Counted from the first letter of the stretch, positions 1-19,617 are shown. The stretch is DNA of 64,000 bases from Gari tellinella (GCA_922989275.2 OV277861.1:41046623-41110622), one strand, 5' to 3'. Program-made: numbers and translations. The notes: a model not told the origin generated them from the letters alone.

Positions 1-2
1 TT

Positions 3-163
3 CCAGATAAGAGGGAGTAATCTGAACAAATCCAACATTTTCTCACTATCACTGAACCAAATCCTTTGGTGTTACTACTCATTAGAATCGTCTCTTCGAG
101 TAGTGACACCATAGGGTTTAATGCAGAAATAATTTTAATTTTTGAAATACTCCCTTCATCTGG
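3..163. mobile_element. MITE, CCAGATAAGAGGGAGT-ended family
   Basis: Ends are CCAGATAAGAGGGAGT and the inverted, slightly diverged ACTCCCTTCATCTGG. It contains the family sequence TACTCATTAGAATCGTCTC but its central hairpin is shortened compared with the copy at 4326-4504. Confidence 0.65.
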
Positions 164-337
164 ATCCCTGAGAAAGCATGTAATTTTCATACATTTCAAT
201 CAACATTAACTCACTGAACCTTTGTTCCACATACTAACACCTTTTACAGTGTACATGTGAAAAGTACACTTGTTCTATGCAAACTGTTAACCCTGATAAG
301 AGGTCTCCTGATGAGCTCTTATTGTTGTGTGTATTAT

Positions 338-425
338 TTGAATCGTCTCGAAGAGACGATTCTTACGAGTAGTAACACCATAGGGTTAATTCAGAAATAA
401 AGATTTTAGTTTTTCAGGGATTATT
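338..425. repeat. Truncated copy of the CCAGATAAG foldback family
   Basis: Hairpin GAATCGTCTC/GAGACGATTC followed by the family sequence GTAGTAACACCATAGGGTT; the left end is missing. Confidence 0.55.
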
Positions 426-429
426 CTGG

Positions 430-3120
430 CCCAGAATGCAAGTGAGAGAAATTCTCTCATTTGTCAATAAAAAGTGAGAGATTTTTTTAGATGATGAGAG
501 AAATTTTAATTGGTAGTCTGTTTGTACCAACAAGCACTACTGCTATATCTACTGCTTGAGAATTTTGTGTAAATAAAATTTATATGACATGGAACTGTTA
601 TTCTTCTTCTCCCTATCGAAATCTAGTGAAAAGATTTAATCCATACCATAAATTGATAGTTTTAAACTTTACCGCACGCGCCATTAGCGTATATGTTATC
701 GGCAGATTCATTTTCGTCTGTAGAGGGTCAGTTCGCGAAAACTAGTGACAAAAATTATCGGCGCGGTTACGACGATAACTAAGGAATAAAATGAACGGTA
801 TTTTGGTCCATTGTGCAGTTAATCAATCCAGTGAAGGGAAATTACATGCCTGTTTCCGAAAGAAAGTACGATCCAATGACAGAGGACATATCGTGTACCG
901 GGCCGACGGTAATCCCTGCCGGTCACCCATCCAGATTCTAACCGCACAATTAGTCTACGTGCGGTCTGGTACAGGTTTTATTCTGAACCGGATGTGTTTT
1001 GATTTTATATACAAATTTCGGAACTCTCGGTCCTGTCCGTTTATTGGTTTGCTGTTATACTGCGCGGGATGCTGCGATTACGATTAGGCGTTCGGCGAAA
1101 TTGTAAATATCGGAAATAAATCGAGAAGAATTACGTTTCGCTCGCAAGTATCTGAGAAACGAGTGCGAGAAATATTCGCGTTATACAAATTTTGATGCGA
1201 TATCTGTCAATTTCGTGCGAAATATCGCGGAAATCGCGGCCCAGAATGATCCCTGGTTTTTGAAAAACTACCCTTATCTGGTGCTCTGTAATTTTGCAAT
1301 ATATTATTGCAGAAAACAACCCTTAATATAGTCGTACATCAACTAGATTTAATTGGAAAGTATAATTTTTAATCAACAGATGAAGGGGTCATTGAGTTAA
1401 TTAATTCACTAATAAATAAGCTGGAAGAAATATACAATCATACATGTAAGAGACCTGTCACCACTTCAATTACGTATGTTCAGTTTATAACGCACAAGCA
1501 GAAAGCTCTTGATGAAATATTCTGCTCTTACAAATAGCCTGCATTTGGCAATCTCCTGTTTTCAGGAATTAATCTCATTCTTCAAAAAATGGGCGGCATA
1601 AATTAACTTTTACAATAAACAGCATCAGAACCATGTTACCATCAGGGAAACCCAGAGCTAGTTTCTGTCAGGGGAGATAACAGGTCTAGGACAGAGTTAT
1701 CATTCCTGACCAACCAGAGAAAACCTCCAGAAGTGGAGAGGAACAAAAACTAGTCCAAACACCCGAGCTGTGTGACCATGTTACTGCCCACTGACCTCTC
1801 AGAGAATGGATTGACTTTGTCATCATTTACTGCTGTTATACTAATAAAGCATTCAGTTATTCTTAAAAGTAAAATAAAGTCTAGAGCGCGCCATTGCATA
1901 ATTGTCCCTCATTTTGGGTTGTTTGACATACTTTTTACAAACCCCGGGGTCAACGTGACGCAATTTCCCCAATTTGACAAATTTGCGGATCCTACGATAA
2001 TTTCGGCAATCGTATGTATTCTGGAGATAACTCGAACATGCCGGAAATAAAAGCGTCGACTGGTACCAGAAATCGGATATTTGTACTATTAAGTGTTACC
2101 TAATTTACTGTAAACCGGCCAAAACAGGTGCCAGCTATAGACTGTGAATCAAATTAGTATATCAAAACATACACAACGTAAACACGTCAGCCATTTTGTT
2201 TGCGTCATTAGATTCTAAACCGAAAGTTGTCTGCAATGATAGAAAGGAGCACTTTTCGGACATTTTCACGCCGAATTCGGCCAATTAAAAGCAAAACAAA
2301 CTCTTCTTATGATCCCCCTGATGTAACATCGATCGCAAGTTGGAATGAAAATGCAGAAATGTCTGAAAACCCTGTTACTTAAGGTATAGTTGAACGGAAA
2401 TTGCTCGCCTCTTGGTTGACCAACGAGCGATACAAAGCTTGGCATAACTTTGAAAAAAGTCAAGCAGTATGAAATATTCGTCATTCATACGCACTGGGAA
2501 GTCTGACCCCCTTTAAAACTGGTTGCACCAATTTTAAAACGTCATCATTTGACATTTATAATGCCATATGAGCGAGCGTGTAGCACAAATGATTTAGTTT
2601 AAACATATTTTATTTCAAACATAGTACATATTTTATAATCATAGTTTTTCATACATAAATATACTTTAGGATGAGAACGAAAGCAATGTTTGCTTATTAG
2701 GTTCTTCTCCTAGCACAAATGATTTGTAGCATGGAAGACGTTCGTGAGCATATAAATATTTAACAACAGATCAGTCCACATACAGTCAAAAGAACAATGC
2801 ATTAGTTTATGATATGAGGAGTGTGTCAAGTCTCTGCAAGTTTGTTTCCTTGCTAAGTCTAAGTAATCTATCTATTTTTGACATGTCTTTTTTTGATGAC
2901 CCCCATATTTCTTGAATGACCCCCTACATTTAGAACCATGGGTCAAAATGTCCCCCAGTGCTGCCAAGCTGGATTGAACACTGGTTTTGAGCCAATATTA
3001 ATTAGTTGACAAATATAGCACACCATTGAACTGGATTCTAGATAAAAGGGAGTAAACTATAAATTTTTAACTTTTTCTCCTTTCAGTTTTCATCAATTTG
3101 ACCGAACCATAATGTATCAT
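430..3120. other. No gene seen; intron or flank of Hsp110
   Basis: Open frames here (for example 791-1087 plus, 2266-2484 minus) show no family resemblance and no exon-like borders. A fragment of the CCAGATAAG family end lies at about 1245-1285. Two stretches, about 660-1260 and 1880-2060, are richer in CpG than the surroundings, which may mark an old element or a distant regulatory region. Confidence 0.4.
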
Positions 3121-3233
3121 TTCATTAACTCTTTCCATGCTGGGTAATTTTTTTGTCTGCAACAATTGTTGTCAGCTGCTGTTCTTAAAATAGAACTTTT
3201 AAAATTTCTTTTCAGAACAGGGTCAGAGTGTAT

Positions 3234-3298
3234 AACAGTTTGGATCCTGATGAGACGTCACGTAACTTGGTGTCTCATCTGAATTCCAAACTGTTTGC
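3234..3298. repeat. Hairpin family A copy (diverged)
   Basis: Inverted arms AACAGTTTGGATCCTGATG and CATCTGAATTCCAAACTGTT around a short GACGTCACGTAAC centre. Confidence 0.6.
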
Positions 3299-3425
3299 TA
3301 AGGTAATCACCATTTCGGCACTAGTTTGCAAAGATTTTAATTTTCTCAAAGAGATGAATCTTGGGTCCAAGATTATAAAGCGTTTGAGCTGAGTCGGAGT
3401 GTGTTATCAAGCATTTGATTTGTCA

Positions 3426-10349
<6,924 letters not shown>

Positions 10350-10502
10350 CTAGAAGATTCGCCGGCAAGCCCTTTTCCTGTGTTTAGCGCAACTATAGAC
10401 CTAACAGGAAGTATAAACATACAGCATAAAGCTTTGGAATTCGCTTGTTTCCGCGAAGCGAGTTTCACCGATATTTAAGTACAATATTTTGCAACAAGTC
10501 AA

Positions 10503-10520
10503 GAATTTTCTCGAATATTC
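10503..10520. promoter_or_regulatory. Perfect four-unit heat-shock element
   Basis: GAAttTTCtcGAAtaTTC: four alternating nGAAn/nTTCn units without a mismatch, about 170 bp upstream of the Hsp110 start codon. This is the binding site of trimeric HSF1 and predicts heat-inducible transcription of the minus-strand gene. Confidence 0.85.
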
Positions 10521-10531
10521 CTTTCACACGT

Positions 10532-10544
10532 GAACTTTCGCGAC
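10532..10544. promoter_or_regulatory. Second, weaker heat-shock element
   Basis: GAActTTCgcGAc, three alternating units with one mismatch, 12 bp beyond the perfect element. An overlapping CACGTG E-box core begins just before it. Two adjacent HSF sites usually bind cooperatively. Confidence 0.6.
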
Positions 10545-10730
10545 GCCTTCCAAATGTATTTAGACATACAGCGCAGTGAATGAAACGCTTACTGCGATTG
10601 GTTAAAACTAACCACCGATTCCGTTCGGGACCTTCCGTAAGTTTCACCAATCGGAACATTGTAGGAAAATACGGAAAAGGCCGAACATTGTGCCGATGGC
10701 GACACGCATAATTTATAAGTGTAATTTACA

Positions 10731-10999
10731 TCTTACCCTGGATCTATCTTTAGATGAATGAATACTAATTATGGATCTAGATCTATCAAAAACGCCTTTT
10801 CTTGGTTTTTAGAACGTCTAGCCTTCTCTGAGATGTCGTCTGCTTTGTCTAAATCAATGATTTAAAAGTGTAATGATTTAGACAAAGCAGACGACATCTC
10901 AGAGAAGGCTAGACGTTCTAAAAACCAAGAAAAGGCGTTTTTGATAGATCTAGATCCATAATTAGTATTCATTCATCTAAAGATAGATCCAGGGTAAGA
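10731..10999. repeat. Near-perfect 269-bp palindrome
   Basis: Arms of about 125 bp starting TCTTACCCTGGATCTATC and ending GATAGATCCAGGGTAAGA, with a loop of about 20 bp near 10855-10875. I see no mismatch in most of the arm. It lies upstream of the Hsp110 promoter. No target duplication is obvious. Confidence 0.85.
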
Positions 11000-11294
11000 A
11001 TTCAGATTATGAATGATACCATGGAGAAATGACAAATTGATGATACCCAATTATGAAAACTCCCAATACCAATTAAAAATTGCAAAAAACCCAATTCTGT
11101 AAAATATCAAGGAGTAAATACCCAATTGCATCAAAACTTTATCTGTAACCCTGTAGATCGATCTAGATCTATGTATTCATTTAGCCTACATGACGCCGAA
11201 CTCTAGTTAAACTTCATAAATGGACGCCGTTTTACTTTTAATTTAAAAAAAACCACCCGCAAACACATTTCTATGTAGGCCTAGGCTATTACAG

Positions 11295-11372
11295 CGCCCG
11301 CTCCCCACAACGGCCCTCTGAACAACGATTGCCTCCATACAACAACGCTTGCCGCTGCTCCCCAGCCAGACA

Positions 11373-11409
<37 letters not shown>

Positions 11410-11910
11410 CCAGATTTATATAGCGCTATTTTCACACAGGGATTGTGCGTTCAAAAGCGCTTTACATGAAATAACATATATGTACCTACAAATCTAGAAA
11501 AGACAAAATAACTACAATTAGATGTGAAATAAAACATGAATAAACATATAAAAAAGACAGTCCCCCAAAACGGCGATCACATTACCCCCATCAATCAGCA
11601 ATGACCCGACCGACTAAGTAATGCCGACTGATACATGAATAATGGTAGAGCGCCAAAAGCAGGTCATCGACAAAACACAAATAACTATAATTAGATCTAA
11701 AATAAACATGAATAAACATACAAAAGACAGCCCCCAAATGGCGATCACACTACCCCCATCAATCAGCAATGAACAAACCGGCTAAAGATGAAGATTTTAT
11801 GTCCGAACATTTTCACGGCTACTATATCTTCTGATTTAAAATGTAGTCTGCTGTTGTTGTTTTCTCAAAGTCACATATTGGACATTTTGACAGAAAATAA
11901 CATAGAATAT
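11295..11910. mobile_element. Pogo-like MITE (family D) split by an (ATT)n-tailed insertion
   Basis: The outer parts (ACAACGGCCCTCTGAACAAC at the left; TATGTCCGAACATTTT and ATATTGGACATTTTGACAG at the right) match the complete element at 33949-34290. Between them, about 11372-11785, lies a separate repeat starting (ATT)n and CCAGATTTATATAGCGCT; this pattern is the common 3' end of L2/CR1-like LINEs or SINEs, read here in reverse. Inside, a segment near 11490-11600 recurs near 11690-11775. Confidence 0.6.
11375..11409. repeat. (ATT)n microsatellite
   Basis: About eleven ATT units at the tail of the inserted repeat. Confidence 0.9.
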
Positions 11911-11997
11911 AGATTCTATATGACGATTCAAACACAAGTCAACTCGTAGGCCTACACTCCCCTAAATAAACAAAGAAGGACGCAAAGTTCTGTGTTT

Positions 11998-12062
11998 GAA
12001 TCTTCTAGATTCACTTTGGTGCAAAAATGGCTGTTGTCGGCTTAGATGTTGGGAACATCTCT
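11998..12062 (+). pseudogene. Exact inverted copy of the Hsp110 leader and first 12 codons
   Basis: All 65 bases are identical to the minus-strand segment 10296-10360: 29 bp of leader, the ATG (12027-12029 here) and codons up to GNIS. After that, homology stops and the frame reads V-K-stop (TGA at 12069-12071). The upstream heat-shock elements are not copied. The identity points to a very recent copying event or to gene conversion. Confidence 0.85.
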
Positions 12063-12107
12063 GTGAAATGACTTTTTCACATAGTCCTTTAATGATATTT
12101 ATGATGA

Positions 12108-13331
12108 TACACTCAGAGGATCTTCTAACTGATCACTTTTTAAACTCATATTTTTCGAAACAGGAAATGGCACACTGACGTTATCAGTTTTATTTCAAAT
12201 ACTAGGTTCGAGGTTGAATGTGCATTGAATCGAGTTATTGAATTTTGAGTTTCTCTCTACATTACGTCACACCTCCAGTCCTCCACATTCGACGATTTAG
12301 GTATTTTGCACGTCCGAAGCATGTATGGGGACATTGGTAACCATGGCTTTTGATTATTTGTTGGTCATCAGTCGTCCTAACAGAAAAACATTTAACATGT
12401 CGAGAATGTGGATTGCACTAATTACAAGAGCACTCAAAATGTTGTATTCAGAGCCAACGTGAAATACCACGTTAATAGCGTCATGGACGTTTTACGTCCT
12501 ATGTGCCCTAAACTCGTTTACATAAGCTAAATATTAAACATCAATATCTTATTTCACCAACTGCAACGCATTTCAACATGTTGTTCGCCAATATCTGCTT
12601 GTTTTGAGTAATTTTTGCCTGACCGGATTTGTAGAGACTAACGTCATTAGCGCCTACAGATGAAAAACTCACGTACATGTATACCATTTCATTTTAGTCA
12701 TCACACACTCGCTCGTATGTTTCCGCTCGTCTACGGTGACTGCTCGCGTATGTCTGGATCGTCGAATATGTCAAAATAACGTAACGTAACTGCGTTTATG
12801 GCACCAACGCCAATCGTTTAAAAGCAAAATTTTAACTCGGCGTCTCAAAATTGACCTTTTTTATTGATACATTAACATTGCAAGTCACTGAAGCCATTTA
12901 GTGAGGCATTCTTTAAGCATTCTGTAAATGTCACTTAGCCACTGCTGACAGCTAGTGGACTTTTTGGTATTTTACATATTATAAGAAAACAGACCAGGAG
13001 TTGTATTTTTATTTCAGTGCCAGTTGAACAATATTCCATCCATACTTTCAAAGTAATAATTTAAGTGCTACATATGGCACCAATGTCGCATTGAAAGCTG
13101 GTCGCCCAAAAGACAAATATCATTCATGACATTGTGACTTGTCATTTTAGGGCTAGGTTACAATTTCATTCATATTTTCCATAACTCGTGATCAATTTTA
13201 ATGAAACGTTTCTTCCTTTTATAAAACATCCTCATCTAATAGAAAATGTAACTTTTGGCATCAGGATTAACTAGTTTTTAGAGTAGCTCCTTTAAATCTG
13301 ACTGATCGGTTAGAAGATCCTCTGAGTGAAT
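12108..13331. mobile_element. Possible element bounded by 29-bp inverted repeats
   Basis: ACTCAGAGGATCTTCTAACT at the left (12108-12136) returns inverted at 13303-13331 with two mismatches. No frame of interest between them; the sequence has many CpGs. It begins directly after the Hsp110 copy. Confidence 0.45.
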
Positions 13332-13451
13332 ATGTGAAATTATATTTTTTAAAAAGCCAAAGGGTCAATGCATAAACCACCACAAGCTCACTAAAATTTC
13401 AACCAATTTGTCTTTATTCCTAAAAAGATACAAAATAAAGCAGGTGGCATT

Positions 13452-14853
13452 ACAGGGTGAGCTTTTTCCATCATTGAATGTCCGGCGTCCGTCGTGCGTC
13501 GTGCGTCGTCAACAATTTTAGTGTTTACACTCTAGAGGCCACAGTATTTATTATATACCTATCTGTGATTTATAGAGATATCTCAGTTAGATCAATTTGA
13601 TATCGTCACAGTTGATATCATCACTACATGTACGTCAAAATTAGTTAAGTGACGTCGCGGTAATCTATTTTGTGTGTTTTTTCTGTAAAAACGTCATTAA
13701 AATGTATATAATAAATAGAATAATCAATTCCTTTGAATAAATATGAAAAATATACTACGAGAATGGGTTGTTATCTGGTTAAAAAACTCGTCCTGCTGAC
13801 TCGTTTTTTAACCAGATAACAACCCATTCTCGTGATATATTTTTCATATCAATCCAAAGGAATTGATTATCCTCTATTTATCTAATCTTTGTCAAACTTG
13901 CTCAAATCTTTTTTAACCATAAGAGTTTGGATGAGTTCGTTTATTGTTGATATCGGACCGATAGATCAAGAGTAATCTACCTTTAAATTGCTGAAAATGC
14001 CATATTTAACAGTGTTTGCACTCTAGAGGCGACACTATTAATCCAATCTTTCTCAAACTTACCCAGATTGTATATTACCATAATACTTCAGATGAGTACG
14101 TTGACGTCGGACCAATAAATCAAGATTTATCTACCTTTGAATTGCTGAAAATGTCATATTTAACAGTGTTTACACTCTAGAGGCCGCACTGTTTATCCAG
14201 TCTATCTCAAACTGGCTCAGATTGTATATGACCATAATAGTTCAGATGAGTTCGATAATGGTTGAAATCGGACCAATAAGTCAAAAGTTATCTGCCATTT
14301 AATTACTGAAAATGCCATATTTAACGTGTTTACATTCTATAGGCCACATTTTTTATCCAGTCTTTCTTAAAACTTGCTCAGATTGTATATGACCGTAAGA
14401 GTTCGAATAAGTGCGATTATAGTTGACATCGAACCAATAGGTCACGAGTTATCTGCCCTTGAATTGCTGAAAATGTAATATCTAACAGCATTTACACTCT
14501 TGCAACTATACAGTTTTCAATGGATTTTGATTACATTTGCACACAAAGTATATAGCTATAATTTCTCGAAGGTGTGCAATTATTGTTGAAATCTTATCAT
14601 TCTGGCAATAGTTATCTGCCCTTGATATACTTTGAAATGCTAGAAAAGGCTTCATTTCAGTATTGTTTAGGCTCTAGTTATCTAACCTTGATGTACGTCA
14701 TACTAGAATTATGAGGCTGTATTCCAAAATTGTTTACATGCTATACTACACATTTGAATGGATTTAGATTAAAACGGGTGAAACAGAAAGGTAAAGCCAT
14801 CAGGCTTCGTTACAACAGGTGAGCGATAGCAGGGCCTTCAATGCCCTCTTGTT
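13452..14853 (+). mobile_element. Helentron-like non-autonomous element with ~158-bp core repeats (HINE/BIV160 type)
   Basis: Starts CAGGGTGAGCTTTTTCC with the GTCCGTCGTGCGTCG-type leader and ends GGTGAGCGATAGCAGGGCCT followed by a short hairpin (GGGC..GCCC) and CTTGTTT, the ends I associate with mollusc Helitron/Helentron-derived elements. In between are four diverged core units of about 155-160 bp, marked by GTGTTTACACTCTAGAGGCC (near 13520, 14010, 14165, 14325, 14487). The first unit is split by a foldback element (13549-13880). Mollusc elements with ~160-bp core repeats are known as pearl/BIV160/HINE. The assignment is from memory of that family. Confidence 0.65.
13549..13880 (+). mobile_element. 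Foldback MITE family E, copy 1
   Basis: Shares with 32325-33108 and 58329-58686 the order: GATTTATAGAG, GATATCATCACTACATGTA, GTGACGTC, CAATTCCTTTGAATA, then a hairpin GGTTGTTATCTGGTTAAAAA with its inverse. It interrupts a core repeat of the Helentron-like element, so it is the younger insertion. Confidence 0.75.
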
Positions 14854-16319
14854 TCATATGTACAGCGTTCAAGGTCTAAAACATTTCTTTCACAAATTGA
14901 ATGAAATAAGATGTGAAATAAATGTGGTGTTTTCAACAAATTGTTTTGTGCATGAAATATTTGAACTTTTAAAATAATGTCCTTGTATATCAACGTAAAT
15001 TTTATCATGACAGGACTATGTGAAACAGTTATTCCACAGATTGACTAGTCATCTCGTGAAATGACTGATTACACAGATTGCCTGTTGCATATCCATGTAT
15101 ATATGTAATCGTTTCTCGACGCCATATTAGCATTTTATGTGGCGCGGTGCCAGAAAACCCAACTCAATCAATCAATCAATCAACATAAGGTGGTCTTACT
15201 TATGGCAAAGAGAAAAGGCCTAAACTAAACTACTTGACTTTAAATGACGTAATTCAATCTAAAAGTTTTTTAATGGCAGAAAGTAGAACGTTTTACATGA
15301 GACTATCATACAATACGGTGAGCCAAGAATAGACCTAATCGAGCATTTTCAACCATTGTATTTAGACAGTTTCACTGCCTTATCCCGAGTAGAGCAAATG
15401 CGGGTATTATCGGCACCTTAAAAATCAACCAATGAAATCCCCCCTTTCACTTTATTTAACGCTAAATTCGTGATTCTCATATGTAACACATATTTTCATT
15501 GGTTAATTCTTTTATAATAGAAACTTTGCAACTACTTAAATAACTACTATTATGAAAGGATGAACTTTGTACCCTTTGGAGGGTATTTTCGGCACCTTGA
15601 GGCTATTATCGGCACTTCAAAAATTTACTTTCCTTAACATCTGTGCTCACACGACCCTTCAAAATACCTGAATACTACCGGAATACCAGTGAAATTTCCA
15701 ATACCTGTATCGATGAATGACGCAATATATACCGTATTTACTCTATTTATTTTATTTTTATTTTTTTCTGTCAGACTACATAATAAATTATTTCAAATTA
15801 TTTTAGTATGTGTCCGAATTCATGGAAATAGTAAAAAATATATCCTTGATGAAGTATTGTTTCCCCTCATGCCAATATGGCCGAACATCAAAACGAATCT
15901 TCGGCATCTTTAAACTACTGATGCTTTCCAATGCTGCTGAAAGTTTGATTATAAGGCTGGCAGTAAAAAGAAGTTGCAAATAAAATATATCAGATAACCA
16001 CCTTGAATGTTCGCCTCTAATAGCATCCAATTAGTATCCTCTCTTTATACATACTTTACAAACACACATTAACACAGACACTTTTTACACACAAGGTGAC
16101 AAAAATATCGCAGCAGAATTGAGGAGCCCCGCCCATTTTCATAATTTACTTAGAATAGCTCTACCTTGTTTGGTTTTACCACCGAAAGTAGGTCAGGAAA
16201 TGTCATTTTAAAAGTAGATATATTATTTAGTATGTAGTCATATATACTTGTAATAGATCTTGATTCCGGGCATGTCTGTTTTCACTACTGAGAGAAGGTT
16301 TCGAAAGTCCGTTTCTACT

Positions 16320-16337
16320 CCCCCCCCCCCCCCCCCC
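16320..16337. repeat. Homopolymer C run
   Basis: Eighteen C in a row; such runs are prone to sequencing and replication error. Confidence 0.9.
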
Positions 16338-17796
16338 ATGCCACCTCTAAAACAAATTGATTTAGATCTAGGCATTGTCATACTGCCTAATTGGTTTGAG
16401 TGAGTTGGGGTTTCACGGCACCCGCACGCATGGCGCCGATCTAAGTGACTAAAATGATTTAGATCTAGATCTATCTAGAACTTATGTAGACTGCACATTT
16501 TGTCGTCTTCTTCGTTTTTTTTTTTGTTTTTTTTTTTTAGCTTTTTTATTATATTTTTCGAGTCCGACAGACACACGCAAAATCTGCCACTGGAAAGCGT
16601 AGCTTTGTGTAGTGGCAGCAGAGGATGTCTTCTTTATTACCCCCCTTTAATGATTTTTTTTGCACCAGCAGTAATAGCTGTCTTAAATGTACACTTAATG
16701 TAGATCTAGTGCATTTTCCATATATTTTATGACTAAAAATTGTTAAAATAATTGTTCAAATCTATTGCAATAATTTCCGATAAATTCGCAAAAACTAAAG
16801 CCTGTTTTATTCTAAATATCAAAATTATATTAGATTTAAACATTTTAGATTCAAATTAATATTCGCCAGCGCCCAGCATCACAAATTAGTGACCGCTCAT
16901 TGTCATGTAGGTTTCAGGGGGGGATCACTCTCACTCTTAACACTGAGTAAATACACTCCATGCTCTAAACAAAACAGAACTTACCGCTCGATATGTTTAC
17001 GGATGCTTTTTAGATGTTGTGACGTTGATATAATTCATCTCCCTATTGACATTTGACCTGTCATCAGCCTTCATGGAAGTCTGTACCCTTATCAGGATGC
17101 TATCTATGCACCGAACTGCCCCCGGAAAGCGGTGCATATCGTTTAACACACAATTTGAGATTTGAGTCGAGCTTTCGGTAACCTTAATCGGCCATCTTGG
17201 GTTTTGGTTAAATATTTAACCCACCCCAGGGACCAGGGTTAAAATTAACCGAAACAACGACTGGGTTAAAGTTAACCAATCTTTTATACAATCGCTAACC
17301 CAGAGTTTAACCACAAAGTTAAGATAACCAAACTTTTAACCCAGCGGTTAACTTTAACCAACGTTTATACAATTGGGTGCTGTTAGACAATCAGAATTGA
17401 TACTAAATGTTTTAAAAATGAGTGAGAAAAAAGCTGGATTCCTCTTAACTCGAGCATCATTGTTGTGATAAAAATTATGACGACGTCATTTGTCAAAAAT
17501 GAAATAGGTTAAAAGAGTTCCATTCCATATTCCTACGCACCCATATAAGGAAATGGCTGGATATCAAATTTTGGTTCCTAGTTTCATTGCCTATTGTGCC
17601 GTGGACCAGGGAAATTGCATTCCATATAAGGAAGTGGTAGGATATCAAAAAAATTATCCAACCCGCTGTTTCACGGTCGCTTTTGCGGTCTGTGACAGGA
17701 TAAATACACGTCTCCTGCTTCAAGATTATCATCCACTACAACTCTAAAATTAGCATAATCCTGAACAAATTTTCATAAAAACGATCCGAGGAACGA

Positions 17797-17860
17797 ATAG
17801 TTTGGATCCTGATCAGACGCGAAGTTACTTGGCGCCTGATCCGGATCCAGACTGCTGGCA
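17797..17860. repeat. Hairpin family A copy
   Basis: AGTTTGGATCCTGATCAGAC and GCCTGATCCGGATCCAGACT arms; followed at about 17895 by AAAGGGTTAA, the expected TTAA-side end of the carrier element. Confidence 0.65.
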
Positions 17861-18135
17861 AATAAAAGTAATTTATTTTCCGCTTTCGATTAAAGGGTTA
17901 ATGAGCTATTTTGAGCTGTAAAAGTTGTAATAATAGCCTACTATTCAATGAACAGCCCCACATTATTATACTTTCTTAATGGCATGATAAAGTACCTGTA
18001 TATTTTAAGACATATCTGTTGCAAATTATTTAAAGTGATTATTGTTCAAGGACAGATCTATAGGCTTTGCCATATACAGATGTGGTCCGCCTTCTGAACT
18101 AAAAGTAAAGTAAAGAAATCGTACATATAGACATT

Positions 18136-18547
18136 TATCACATAATTTGCGGTCTGGGAGTTGCATAAAGCGATTGTATAAATATCGTAATCCACTAGTG
18201 GAATATCGTTTTTTGGGCTCCGGCCCAACTTGTTCGTCCATAAGCGCTGCATGTAGCGGGGTGCCAAATGACGTCATTTACTATGACGTTAACGTAAACA
18301 ACGTAACGTTTGGCGGAAAATCTATATAGCGTAGGGTATCCAAACTACGGATTCAAATCAATTTAATAGGTGCTTGAACTTGTAATGTGATAAATAGAAT
18401 ATCACATTCGTGTTCATTATTTATCATTTTTAATAAACTCGTTGACTAAAATGAATATGACGCTCGCCAAGGCTCGGGTCATATTATTTTAGTCAACTCG
18501 TTTATTAAAAATGATAAATAATGAACACTCATACAATATCCTCTATG
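18136..18547. mobile_element. Foldback MITE family F, copy 1
   Basis: About 412 bp. Left half: TTATCACATAATTTGCGG, AATATCGTAATCCACTAG, ATGACGTCATTTACTATGAC. Right half: hairpin with arms TTTTTAATAAACTCGTTGAC...ATATGACGC around GCTCGCCAAGGCTCG. The second copy (22577-22996) matches over its full length; a third begins at the right window edge in reverse. Confidence 0.8.
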
Positions 18548-18689
18548 TATACACATGGTATTGGTCGGACTTGATATGGACCAGTATATTTAGTTCGAAA
18601 TAGCTGAGATCCTATTTCTCGTAAAAAAAAGACACATGTGTATTTTCAAAGTTTATGCCGCTCCTTGCTGTATATCCCTCACCCAACCA

Positions 18690-18908
18690 GAAATACGGTC
18701 GTAAGTCAACACTTTAAAATACATTTGAATTCTGATTTCTCTATCTAATCCTGTCTTGTGACATCTCTATGGAATCTTCTTTTCAAGATGATTCCAAAGA
18801 GATGTCACAAGACAGGATTAGATGGAGAAATAAATAAACATTTGAGACTTTTATAATCTGACTTACGACAACATTTGTCGAACGAAGTTTTATGAAACCG
18901 GCCAAGAA
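18690..18908. mobile_element. Foldback MITE family G, copy 1
   Basis: Ends GTCGTAAGTCAACACTTTA / TGACTTACGACAACATTTG; central arms TCCATCTAATCCTGTCTTGT-like and their inverse. The left terminus is shortened relative to 63301-63538. Confidence 0.75.
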
Positions 18909-19617
18909 TCAATAACTGTTTGACACTCTGGTGATATTTTCTTGAAATGGGAATGTAGAGTAATCAACTCGAGTGGAAGTGATTTACCTAAGTAGTAAGA
19001 ACTTAATATTTCATAATCGATATCAAATAAATAAAGTTTAAACTTTCTGTTTTAAACAAAAACAACATAATAAAATTATGGGGAAACTATATAGTACATG
19101 TAACAGAAAACAAGAATGTTTCTAATTTTCATGATTATTAATAAGAAACAAAATGAAACAATAAAACATGAACATAAAATGTATATAAGTAGATATTCAA
19201 TATATATGTATATCTAACGAGTATTTGACCATTCTCACAGGGTTTTGAATACACATAATACACTACTCAACATTTGCTAAAGATCAAGGGTATACACTTT
19301 CATGGGTTCCAATGCATTGAGCATTCATATGCATTGAGCATTGACCGTATCACTTTCTCACAGCATAACTTCCAACATGTGCCAAGGGTTCACTTTACAT
19401 ATTGTGATAACATTTATGTTTGTTTAGGTCCTTTAGGCGAAACCCGAGGACATTATCAAAATGTGAAATTTCTGAGATTGCATCGAACTTTTAAAACTCC
19501 ACTGAAGTCTACATTTTGATATTCTTAAATGTATTTTTCTTTGGAAAAAACAATGTTTTACCTTTCAATGTTCAATTGTACCATTTATTGAATTGTATTT
19601 TAGCATGTTCATTAATT

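Larger units (their letters stand above)
14860..18130. other. No gene seen; scattered short repeats
   Basis: Holds (AATC)n at about 15165-15182, three degenerate copies of GGGTATTATCGGCACCTT near 15400-15620, a C-run at 16320-16337, T-rich tracts at 16500-16560, and one hairpin of family A. Open frames are low-complexity or lack any family resemblance. Confidence 0.5.

Noticed and set aside
791..1087. 98-codon plus-strand frame in a CpG-richer stretch
   Set aside because: No domain, no exon borders, no support beyond an open frame.
11998..12071. A second Hsp110 gene starting on the plus strand
   Set aside because: Homology ends after codon 12 and the frame stops two codons later; no matching exons follow on the plus strand.
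18026..18329. Overlapping 60-83 codon frames, repeated at 22522-22820
   Set aside because: They lie in two copies of foldback family F and are conserved only because the element is repeated.
19274..19519. 81-codon plus-strand frame
   Set aside because: Composition and lack of similarity suggest chance; no splice or promoter context.
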